Notes under the pieces: model-generated
Seen by the model: only the letters and a program-made list of their open reading frames with translations
What the model was told of the DNA's origin: nothing
The model's database searches: none
DNA from: JAZGER01 sp036480335
Lineage (GTDB): Bacteria; Pseudomonadota; Gammaproteobacteria; DSM-19610
Assembly: GCA_036480335.1 (NCBI GenBank)
Contig: JAZGGH010000052.1
Span: 1 to 6,304, forward strand
DNA: 6,304 nt
Reading direction: 5' to 3'
Translations under genes and position numbers: made by a program
In this document: positions 1 through 5,837 of the stretch, in pieces
Position numbering within the stretch: the stretch's first letter is position 1
How the letters are laid out: every line of letters begins with the position of its first letter

Positions 1-96
1 CTGATTGATAGCAAACAGTCGGAGCAATTTCGCGGACAACGTGCAGCACTGCTAGAACAAGTAGGCCTGACAGAAGTAGCCGCCTATGCCCAGTAA
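1..96 (+). CDS. C-terminal end of an unidentified protein (partial)
   Basis: Frame 1 is open from the window edge and ends at TAA 94-96, giving 31 residues that begin LIDSKQSEQFRGQR and end VGLTEVAAYAQ. The fragment is hydrophilic and probably helical, with no signal, membrane segment or motif that I can assign to a family. It is called a gene end because the frame is open to the edge, the composition looks like coding sequence, and a REP hairpin begins four bases after the stop, a typical position for such elements. The short length means a chance open frame cannot be excluded. Function unknown. Confidence 0.55.
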   Translation: MIDSKQSEQFRGQRAALLEQVGLTEVAAYAQ

Positions 97-100
97 ATGC

Positions 101-172
101 AGGAGCGGCTTCAGCCGCGATCACCGCCGATCCACGAACACCGGCGCGTTCATCGTGGCTGAGGCCGCTCCT
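101..172. repeat. Inverted pair of REP sequences (REPIN-like hairpin)
   Basis: The arm 101-121 (AGGAGCGGCTTCAGCC followed by GCGAT) pairs with 152-172 over 21 consecutive positions. Nineteen are Watson-Crick pairs and two (110/163 and 117/156) are G-U wobbles in plus-strand RNA. The 30-base loop can form a smaller 5-bp stem (125-129 with 142-146). Each arm is itself a REP palindrome of the family also found at 209-230, 3028-3052 and 5659-5680. Two opposed REPs around a short spacer is the REPIN/BIME arrangement, which RAYT (REP-associated tyrosine) transposases are known to mobilise. It begins four bases after the upstream stop codon, so it may also protect the 3' end of that mRNA or act as a terminator, though no T-run follows. 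Confidence 0.85.
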
Positions 173-208
173 ACAATAATCATCATGCAAATTTCATACA
201 CCCACATG

Positions 209-230
209 TAGGAGCGGCTTAAGCCGCGAT
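209..230 (+). repeat. Single REP palindrome overlapping a start codon
   Basis: The sequence reads GTAGGAGCGGCTTAAGCC followed by GCGAT, the same as the arm at 101-121 except that the central TTCAG is TTAAG. Bases 214-227 form a perfect 14-base palindrome (GCGGCTTAAGCCGC). Its last two bases, AT at 229-230, are the first two bases of the ATG of the downstream exoprotein gene. The C-to-A change relative to the other copies makes a TAA (220-222) in frame with that ATG. Confidence 0.85.
210..214 (+). promoter_or_regulatory. Candidate Shine-Dalgarno AGGAG supplied by the REP
   Basis: AGGAG at 210-214 is the only good anti-16S complement upstream of the exoprotein start. Fourteen bases separate it from ATG 229, which is longer than the usual 5-9. 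The bases between (215-226) can fold into a small GC-rich hairpin with a TTAA loop, which would bring AGGAG close to the ATG. No better site serves the second Met codon at 238. Plausible but not proven. Confidence 0.45.
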
Positions 231-3003
231 GAACCCCATGCCTAAACAAAACCTGCTAATCCCCCTCCTACTAACAACCCTACCCCTACACGCAGAAATA
301 ACCCCCGACGGCACACTCGGTACCAGCGTTACCATCATTAATCAGGAAAGTTTCATCCGCATAGGCAGCCAAAACGGCCCCAACTTATTCCACAGCTTCT
401 CCAACTTTGACATCAACACCGGAGAAACTGCCACCTTCCTCGGACTTAATACCGTTGAAAACATCATCAGTCGTGTCACTGGCGGTACCACCTCAAACAT
501 CGATGGCCTGATCCGTTCATCCATCCCGGGTGCCAACCTCTACCTGCTCAACCCGGCCGGTGTTTTATTTGGCCCCAACGCCGCACTTGATATATCCGGT
601 TCTTTTCATGTTAGCAGCGCTGATTATATAAACCTTGGTAACACAGGTCGTTTCGATGCAAGCCTGCCAGTCAATACCGTACTCAGCGTTGCCCCTCCCA
701 GCGCGTTTGGTTTTCTTGGAAACTCACCGGCGGCTATTCAATTTTCGGGCAGCGACTTGCGCACACCGGTGGGTGAAACGTTTTCAGTCGTCGCTGGGGA
801 TATCACCCTTGCCGATGCTTCACTCTATGCTTCCGACGGCCAGCTCCATGTCATCAGCACTGCATCAGCAGGTGAAATAGACGTTAATGCCAGTGCAGCA
901 ACCAGCACGGATAACATCGCCACCCTGGGTACGCTACAGATCACTGATTCAAGATTCTTTCTACAACGCCCTAAAGATAATCAAACCAATTTTTTTATTG
1001 GCAATATCGATAGCAGTGGCGATAGTGCAGGAAAAATAATTATTCGCGCAGGTGAAATCATCGCCGATAACGGCGCTATATTTTCTAACACGCACAAAGC
1101 CGGGGCAGGCGGGTTGGTTGATATCGACATCCGCAACAATATTCTCCTGGCCAATGAATCACGAATTCAGGCAGAAAAAAATGGTAGCAGCAGTAGCCCT
1201 GGCGCCGTCATTATCAAAGCTAAAAAACTAAACGCAGAAAGTGGTAGCGAGATAAGTGTAAGAACATTTACAACGGGCACCGGTGGCGTGATCACGATTG
1301 AAACCAGTAAAGCCGTCTTACTGTCAGGCCGTAGCCCCGTCGAAACACGTCTGATCGGAAACCAACGTAGCGGCGTCTTTGCGGATACTTCCGGTACAGG
1401 TCAGGCAGGGTCTGTTGTCATTAAAAGCCCGGATCTAAATCTGGATAATGAATCTGTCATCAGCACATCCACATTTAACGAAGGTGCTGGAGGTGCCATT
1501 ACTCTGGAGATCGATAACATACAAATACTGGGTGGCAGCACGATCGATGCAGATACTCAAGGTGCCGGTGATGGAGGGAGCATCACAATCAGTGCAACCG
1601 ATACGGTAGAGGTTACCGGTTTCGTACCCGATGATACGCTTTCCAACAGCCGCATCAACAGCAATACCTTCAGTAATGGGAATGGTGGTATCGTCACAAT
1701 CCTTGCGTCAACAGTGCAGTTGACAGATAGGGGAGTGATACAGGCCTTGCTGGAATCCAGTCCGTTTGGTAGTCAACCTCAACCTGACAGTCAGACTAAA
1801 GGCGGCTTAATAGACATACAGGCAACTCAGTTGATCATAGAAAGTGGTGGGCAGATAAATACAAGCAATTTTACGAATGGATTGGGTGGAGACATCGACA
1901 TTCACAATACCGGGAAAGTACATATTTCTGGATTATCTTCAGATGGTAGTAACCCAAGCCTGATTTCCAGTGCAACCACTGCATTAGGTAATGGTGGCAA
2001 TATCTCTGTCCAGACTGATTTGTTAAGCATTGAAAACAGCGCAGCTGTGATTTCATCAACACAAAAAGAAGGCAAGGCTGGAGATATTCAACTCATAGCT
2101 AGTAGTATAAAACTGGATAACGGTGGCCGTGTTAGCACGAGCACTAGAGGTTCTGGCAATGGTGGACTAATTGTAATAAACGCCAATCAGGTTCAGGCCA
2201 GCGGAGCTGATTCAACCGGTTTAGGATCGGGCTTTTACAGTGATGTTGATGTTGCTCCAAGCGATAGCCTGACTACAGTTACCGGCACAGGCGGAAGCAT
2301 TCACCTTACTGCGAACACCTTGAACTTATCAGACCAAGCCACACTGTCAGCTAAAAGTGCAGGCGCAGGTAATGCCGGTAATATCACTGTCCTTGCCGGG
2401 GAACAAATCCATCTGGTTAACAACGCATTAATCACTACCGAAGCCTCAGCAGCCGGAGGTGGCAAAATCGAAGTGAACGTTCAGGAACGTTTGATCCTTG
2501 AAAATTCCGGCATCACCTCCTCAGTAGCCGACGGCAGTGGCAATGGTGGCGATATAATGATTGATCCGGTGTTTGTCGTCTTGCTCGACAGTGACATTAT
2601 CGCCCGGGCCGATGCTGGTAACGGTGGTAATATCAACATCGTCACTGATTTTTTAATTGCCTCGCCCGGCAGCCAAATTGACGCCAGTTCAAATATCGGT
2701 ATTGATGGCGAAGTTGGCATTGACACCACGGACAGCGAGATCAGCAATTCTCTGCAGGCATTACCGGTTGCCTACCTGGATGTGGGCGCGCTATTACGGA
2801 ATCGTTGTGCTACGCGTGCAAGTACGTCGGCAAGTAGTTTTGTGGTGGCTTCGCAGACGGGAATACCGCCTTCGCCGGAAGGGTTGGTGACAGCATCTTA
2901 TTCTTCTTCAGCACTCCTTTCACGGCTGAAGCCACCCAGACAAGCCATCGCCCTCTCCACAACCTATCAAAATCAACCCGCATTGTTGCTAGGCTGCATG
3001 TAA
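229..3003 (+). CDS. TpsA-like filamentous haemagglutinin family exoprotein
   Basis: This 924-residue protein looks like a surface or secreted beta-helix adhesin exported by two-partner secretion: Sec export to the periplasm, then crossing the outer membrane through a TpsB pore that is not encoded here. Residues 1-22 are a signal peptide ending LHA. Residues 23 to about 190 match the TPS secretion domain, with a haemagglutination-activity pattern including NLFHSFSNFDI (52-62), a VENIISRVTGG block and NPAGVLFG (108-115), the family's NPNG-type motif with Ala in place of the second Asn. From about 290 to 840 there are roughly 17 repeats around G-x-G-G-x-[IV]-x-[IV] (for example EGAGGAITLE, SGNGGLIVIN, AGNGGNINIV), each fitting a turn or two of a right-handed beta-helix. 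The C-terminal block (C860, SSFVVASQTGIPPSPEGL) is a known tail type in such proteins. The only cysteines are C860 and C923. An in-frame TAA at 220-222 rules out an earlier start; Met4 (238) is the alternative and keeps the signal peptide. Family call firm; ligand unknown. Confidence 0.93.
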   Translation: MNPMPKQNLLIPLLLTTLPLHAEITPDGTLGTSVTIINQESFIRIGSQNGPNLFHSFSNFDINTGETATFLGLNTVENIISRVTGGTTSNIDGLIRSSIPGANLYLLNPAGVLFGPNAALDISGSFHVSSADYINLGNTGRFDASLPVNTVLSVAPPSAFGFLGNSPAAIQFSGSDLRTPVGETFSVVAGDITLADASLYASDGQLHVISTASAGEIDVNASAATSTDNIATLGTLQITDSRFFLQRPKDNQTNFFIGNIDSSGDSAGKIIIRAGEIIADNGAIFSNTHKAGAGGLVDIDIRNNILLANESRIQAEKNGSSSSPGAVIIKAKKLNAESGSEISVRTFTTGTGGVITIETSKAVLLSGRSPVETRLIGNQRSGVFADTSGTGQAGSVVIKSPDLNLDNESVISTSTFNEGAGGAITLEIDNIQILGGSTIDADTQGAGDGGSITISATDTVEVTGFVPDDTLSNSRINSNTFSNGNGGIVTILASTVQLTDRGVIQALLESSPFGSQPQPDSQTKGGLIDIQATQLIIESGGQINTSNFTNGLGGDIDIHNTGKVHISGLSSDGSNPSLISSATTALGNGGNISVQTDLLSIENSAAVISSTQKEGKAGDIQLIASSIKLDNGGRVSTSTRGSGNGGLIVINANQVQASGADSTGLGSGFYSDVDVAPSDSLTTVTGTGGSIHLTANTLNLSDQATLSAKSAGAGNAGNITVLAGEQIHLVNNALITTEASAAGGGKIEVNVQERLILENSGITSSVADGSGNGGDIMIDPVFVVLLDSDIIARADAGNGGNINIVTDFLIASPGSQIDASSNIGIDGEVGIDTTDSEISNSLQALPVAYLDVGALLRNRCATRASTSASSFVVASQTGIPPSPEGLVTASYSSSALLSRLKPPRQAIALSTTYQNQPALLLGCM

Positions 3004-3027
3004 AAACTCTGGTGAAAAACCATAATT

Positions 3028-3052
3028 GTAGGAGCGGCTGAAGCCGCTCCTA
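3028..3052. repeat. Symmetric REP-derived palindrome between convergent genes, possible bidirectional terminator
   Basis: TAGGAGCGGCT (3029-3039) and AGCCGCTCCTA (3042-3052) are perfect inverted arms of 11 bases with only GA between them, giving a 10-bp stem with a four-base loop in RNA. Unlike the other REP copies, which end in GCGA, this one carries the GGAG/CTCC end on both sides, as though two opposed REPs had collapsed into one. It lies 25 bases after the exoprotein stop and 31 bases after the peptidase stop on the other strand. No T-run directly follows on either strand (a TTTTT lies about 10 bases on, on the minus strand), so intrinsic termination is possible but weakly supported. Confidence 0.8.
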
Positions 3053-3083
3053 ATAACTGTACAACATGGTCGTTGATCACTAC

Positions 3084-5477
3084 CTATGGCGGTGCTGGTT
3101 TCCCAAAATGAATCTTCATAATACCCACATCCAACCCGTTAACTATGCCATCACCATTAAAATCCGCATTGGGATCACTGGTCCCGAATGCCAGCTTTAA
3201 CAATCCCACATCCAGGCCGTTGGTCACGCCATCATTATTCAAGTCAGTATCAAACGGCACCAGATTAAAATTCTGCGTTACTAATGCATTCGTCTGTTGC
3301 ACAGTCACACTCGAACTCGCATTGTTAAAACCAGGTTTTGTCGCACTAACTGTCGCAGCGATAGGTACCGGCAAACCCTCAATCACATAATAACCACCCT
3401 CGTCAGTGGTGGCACTGCGGCTGCTAATAACAGCAATCACACCTTCAAGTGAAAGAGAAGACCCTGCCCGGCGCATATTCCCCCCCACAACCCCACCAAA
3501 ATAATTGGTGTCGTCACTTCTCATGCGGAACGTATCACTCGAGCTGCGGCCGCCAAAGGGGTCAACGGCCTGCACTTGCCAGCAGTAGATGCCCAGATCA
3601 GTCAGACCGCCTTCACCACCGACATAGGTTTGTGATGAGGGGATGCCATACCGGCTGAATATCGGGTCTAACAAAACACCGGTGCCGGGATCTGTTTCAC
3701 AACTACCGCCTGCCTCATCAGCAATGAACAGGTTGTAGGTCACTGCATCGCCGTTTTTATCAAGGGCTTGTTGCCAATCAAAAAGCTGACGGGTTTTGGC
3801 GTTTGGTATGGGGGTTGACAGATCTGCACCCGGGAAAAGTAAATTGAACGTAGGTTCAGGCACCAGGTTGCCAGCGGCATCAATGTAGAAGATCGAGGTC
3901 AGGGAAATGGTTGAACGTCCTATGCCTTGATTACAACCTTCCAGGAAATACAGCACTTCATATTTGCCTGGCGTGGTGAAGTTGAAATTATCAAAGAATA
4001 TCGTTCCTACACCATTAGAAAAAGTAAAAATCAGGGGTACAGTTACATAAGGTGAATTCAATTGCTCACTGGAGCCAGTCGGCGCCGGAACAACCGCGCC
4101 TGGAACCCGGACAAAAGCGGTTGCAGAAGTGCACTGTTTACTTTCTGATGAAAAAACAGACAGCGTGTACGTACCTGGAGTTGATTCGTAAACCTCTGGT
4201 GTGATACCGATGCCACCATTGTCAGGCGGCAAATTAGGCCCGTATCCCAAATGGACTTTCTTCGCGACTTGTCCGTCAGCTAACGGGCTACCATTGGATA
4301 GTGCATGGGTGCCGATCTTGTCTTGATTGTCATCCAGCAGCGGATGTTGTCTGGAATTGTCGTTGTACTGGTTAATCAGTTGCCTGTCTGCATCATCGGC
4401 ACGGGCATGCACACGGGTTCGCTCGGCCACCGGGTTAAAGGCTTGTTCAAAACTCAGGCCCCGTTTTAATTCTTGCTGGAATTCTTCCAGAAAAAAGGAA
4501 CCGATGCGGACACCATCGCTTTCAAGCGGCCCCTTCAGGGTTTCTTCATCATCCGAGCCGCTGGTAACAATCACGCGGCTTGCTGAAAAGGGGGACTTAC
4601 TAAGTGTAGGAATAAAACTGCCAGAAAAACACGCTGCCAGAGTCACAGTGCGGGGCCAGGCACGAATTTGCGGAATCGATTCCAGTTGTTCCAGCCAATT
4701 GTCGAGCTGGCCTGGGTCGAGCACTTCTCCCCCATCATTCAAGTGGAACTTATCGACATTACCATGATTGACCAATATGAAATGAACCGGACCAGGGTCA
4801 TCCGCACCACTGGCGACTTTATTGATAATGTCATTAACCGCTGCATCGATTACGCTCAGCGATGGTACATTGTCTACCTGAATATCAGGTGGTATAACAG
4901 ATTGTGCCTGGTTGAAATAATAAATCCGTTGATCTTCGAAGTTTCGCAGGTTCTTCAAGGTACGGTAGACATTGTTTGCAGATTTGTTGTGTGAGTCTTC
5001 TCCTACGAAACCGGATACGGCACCTTCGATAAGGATAACGAAACCGGCGTGGGTGTTGACGGTCACATATTCAATTTGTGAATTGCTGGGTTGAAAATCA
5101 GGCCCCTGATACCTGGTTATAATCTCCCAGCTGCCGGGTGCTTGCCAGAGTTCAGGGCCCAGATTAAAAACAGCTTCTCCTTGATCATTTGTACCGCTTC
5201 CCTTGGCGATGAGCTCACCATTCGGGCCGCTTAATTCCAGAAAAATCCGATGACCAAACAGATGACTGGCCGGCGCCGGTATGCCACCCACACGAAGTTT
5301 TACCGTGACGGTAAATGTTGTCGTGTTAGTTTGTATGCTGTTGCTGGAGAGTGACTGCGACAATGTGGTATCGCGTGACCCAGAAATGGCTAATGCAGGA
5401 ATAAGAAGCAGGAAGAGCGCCAGGCTGGCGAGCCTCTGCATCCGTGTCGTCGTAACATTCATATTACTGGTTAACAT
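3084..5477 (-). CDS. Secreted C13 (legumain/caspase-like) cysteine peptidase with C-terminal dockerin
   Basis: The 797-residue product is an exported multidomain protein. A signal peptide spans about residues 1-33, with a hydrophobic core LASLALFLLLIPALA (16-30). Residues about 50-140 look like a beta-sandwich (Ig-like) domain. Residues about 145-395 resemble bacterial C13 clan-CD peptidases: NHG gives the catalytic His238, AACFSGSF gives Cys283, followed by RVIVTSGSDDEE, a SFFLEEF segment and HPLLDDNQD. The His-Cys spacing of 45 is close to that of legumains, so cleavage of peptide bonds is likely, with unknown specificity. Residues about 425-535 and 548-655 are further Ig/FN3-like modules, with cysteines 449, 515, 593 and 632 possibly forming two disulfides. 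Residues about 676-738 resemble a carboxypeptidase regulatory-like module. Residues 745-756 and 772-783 are two calcium loops (D-x-N-x-D-G...N..D), a type I dockerin. Start chosen because AAGGAG lies nine bases upstream; Met6 and Met13 are alternatives. Transcribed towards the exoprotein gene. Confidence 0.9.
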   Translation of the reverse strand: MLTSNMNVTTTRMQRLASLALFLLLIPALAISGSRDTTLSQSLSSNSIQTNTTTFTVTVKLRVGGIPAPASHLFGHRIFLELSGPNGELIAKGSGTNDQGEAVFNLGPELWQAPGSWEIITRYQGPDFQPSNSQIEYVTVNTHAGFVILIEGAVSGFVGEDSHNKSANNVYRTLKNLRNFEDQRIYYFNQAQSVIPPDIQVDNVPSLSVIDAAVNDIINKVASGADDPGPVHFILVNHGNVDKFHLNDGGEVLDPGQLDNWLEQLESIPQIRAWPRTVTLAACFSGSFIPTLSKSPFSASRVIVTSGSDDEETLKGPLESDGVRIGSFFLEEFQQELKRGLSFEQAFNPVAERTRVHARADDADRQLINQYNDNSRQHPLLDDNQDKIGTHALSNGSPLADGQVAKKVHLGYGPNLPPDNGGIGITPEVYESTPGTYTLSVFSSESKQCTSATAFVRVPGAVVPAPTGSSEQLNSPYVTVPLIFTFSNGVGTIFFDNFNFTTPGKYEVLYFLEGCNQGIGRSTISLTSIFYIDAAGNLVPEPTFNLLFPGADLSTPIPNAKTRQLFDWQQALDKNGDAVTYNLFIADEAGGSCETDPGTGVLLDPIFSRYGIPSSQTYVGGEGGLTDLGIYCWQVQAVDPFGGRSSSDTFRMRSDDTNYFGGVVGGNMRRAGSSLSLEGVIAVISSRSATTDEGGYYVIEGLPVPIAATVSATKPGFNNASSSVTVQQTNALVTQNFNLVPFDTDLNNDGVTNGLDVGLLKLAFGTSDPNADFNGDGIVNGLDVGIMKIHFGKPAPP

Positions 5478-5486
5478 AAGGATCCA

Positions 5487-5492
5487 CTCCTT
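5487..5492 (-). promoter_or_regulatory. Ribosome-binding site of the peptidase gene
   Basis: On the minus strand AAGGAG sits nine bases before ATG 5477-5475. This is near-ideal spacing and settles the choice of the first Met over the Met codons at positions 6 and 13 of the frame. Confidence 0.85.
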
Positions 5493-5519
5493 GCGTTTGG
5501 TATATAGATAGTGCTGGTA

Positions 5520-5528
5520 ATTATAGCA
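5520..5528 (-). promoter_or_regulatory. Extended -10 promoter of the peptidase gene
   Basis: On the minus strand the sequence is TGCTATAAT, a perfect TGn extension plus a consensus TATAAT hexamer. The expected -35 position (17-base spacer) reads CAGGTG, which is poor; extended -10 promoters can work without a good -35. The predicted transcript would begin near 5512 and leave a leader of about 35 bases that includes the AAGGAG. Sigma-70 recognition is inferred. Confidence 0.65.
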
Positions 5529-5554
5529 TTTGCTTACAGCAGCACCTGGATTGT

Positions 5555-5569
5555 AGCCTCTCTGAGGCT
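5555..5569. promoter_or_regulatory. Short palindrome upstream of the peptidase promoter
   Basis: AGCCTC and GAGGCT are perfect 6-base inverted arms separated by TCT. The centre lies about 50 bases upstream of the predicted peptidase transcription start, where activators often bind. It could equally be a minor hairpin or chance; no regulator is identified. Confidence 0.3.
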
Positions 5570-5608
5570 GTTACGGGATGACAATATCAAGTGCATGAGG
5601 CTAGCGAT

Positions 5609-5647
5609 GTGATTTATTTACATTTTTTTTGTGAAATATTTACATTC
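5609..5647. repeat. Pair of 17-base direct repeats spaced by 22 bp
   Basis: GTGATTTATTTACATTT (5609-5625) and GTGAAATATTTACATTC (5631-5647) agree at 14 of 17 positions, with the core TATTTACATT identical in both. Start-to-start distance is 22 bp, close to two DNA turns, so two proteins would sit on the same face. The segment is AT-rich with a T8 run (5623-5630). This fits tandem operator half-sites between divergent genes, but the regulator is unknown. Confidence 0.4.
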
Positions 5648-5658
5648 GGCGGTGAGAT

Positions 5659-5680
5659 TCGCGGCTGAAGCCGCTCCTAC
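5659..5680 (-). repeat. REP palindrome in the divergent region
   Basis: The minus-strand reading is GTAGGAGCGGCTTCAGCC followed by GCGA, identical over its length to the arm at 101-120 plus the GT seen in other copies. The central arms GCGGCT and AGCCGC (5661-5674) are perfectly complementary. It is a single, unpaired copy, in opposite orientation to the one at 209-230. Confidence 0.85.
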
Positions 5681-5693
5681 AGAATTTGTACCG

Positions 5694-5753
5694 TTCACTA
5701 TGAGCAATAAGATTTATGACTGCATTGGTAATAAGTCACAAATATTTAGTGAA
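5694..5753. repeat. Nested inverted repeats in the rightward gene's upstream region
   Basis: TTCACTA (5694-5700) is the exact reverse complement of TAGTGAA (5747-5753), and between them TGACT (5717-5721) is the reverse complement of AGTCA (5733-5737). The two pairs are nested, so they could form a structured leader or a looped operator. The arms are short and AT-rich, so chance is a real alternative. Confidence 0.25.
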
Positions 5754-5790
5754 TTGATTACTGAACCATAACCCAACTATCTCCAATAAT

Positions 5791-5832
5791 AGCCCCTCGC
5801 AAGTGATCTTGCTTCTATTCTAGATGAGGGCT
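5791..5832 (+). promoter_or_regulatory. Leader stem that may hide the ribosome-binding site of the rightward gene
   Basis: GAGGG at 5826-5830 is the ribosome-binding site, seven bases before ATG 5838. The segment 5826-5832 (GAGGGCT) can pair with AGCCCCTC at 5791-5798 with one bulged C. Just inside, GCAAG (5799-5803) and CTTGC (5808-5812) form a tetraloop hairpin. If this forms in the transcript, the ribosome-binding site is occluded. It does not match a riboswitch class I recognise. Confidence 0.4.
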
Positions 5833-5837
5833 AAGTC

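Larger units (their letters stand above)
5478..5837. other. Divergent intergenic control region
   Basis: This 360-bp stretch separates two divergent genes for exported proteins and contains no convincing gene. Left to right it holds the ribosome-binding site and extended -10 promoter of the peptidase gene, a 6-bp-armed palindrome, an AT-rich section with two direct repeats and a T8 run, a REP, a nested inverted repeat, and a possible ribosome-binding-site-sequestering stem next to the rightward gene. I found no convincing sigma-70 promoter for the rightward gene: TTGATT at 5754-5759 has only a poor -10 partner. Confidence 0.75.

Noticed and set aside
172..177. TACAAT as a REP-derived -10 box for the exoprotein gene
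   Set aside because: It matches TATAAT at five of six positions, but the -35 position (TTCATC) is poor and nothing else supports a promoter there.
97..228. A CRISPR array from the repeated GGAGCGGCT motifs
   Set aside because: The copies alternate in orientation with irregular spacing and are palindromic REPs, not direct repeats with uniform spacers.
2481..2747. An 88-codon minus-strand open frame inside the exoprotein gene
   Set aside because: It mirrors the Gly/Asn-rich beta-helix repeats and has no independent coding evidence.
229..3003. DNA-level tandem repeats in the exoprotein gene
   Set aside because: The Gly-rich units repeat in protein sequence but their DNA is diverged, so there is no sign of recent tandem duplication or slippage.
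4327..4767. A 146-codon plus-strand open frame opposite the peptidase gene
   Set aside because: It is antisense to the conserved catalytic domain, has low-complexity Ser/Cys/Arg-rich composition expected of a reverse-strand shadow, and lacks a good ribosome-binding site.
5811..5821. TATTCT at 5816-5821 as a -10 box for the rightward gene
   Set aside because: There is no -35 at an acceptable distance, and transcription from here would leave a leader of only about 10 bases, starting at or inside the ribosome-binding site.
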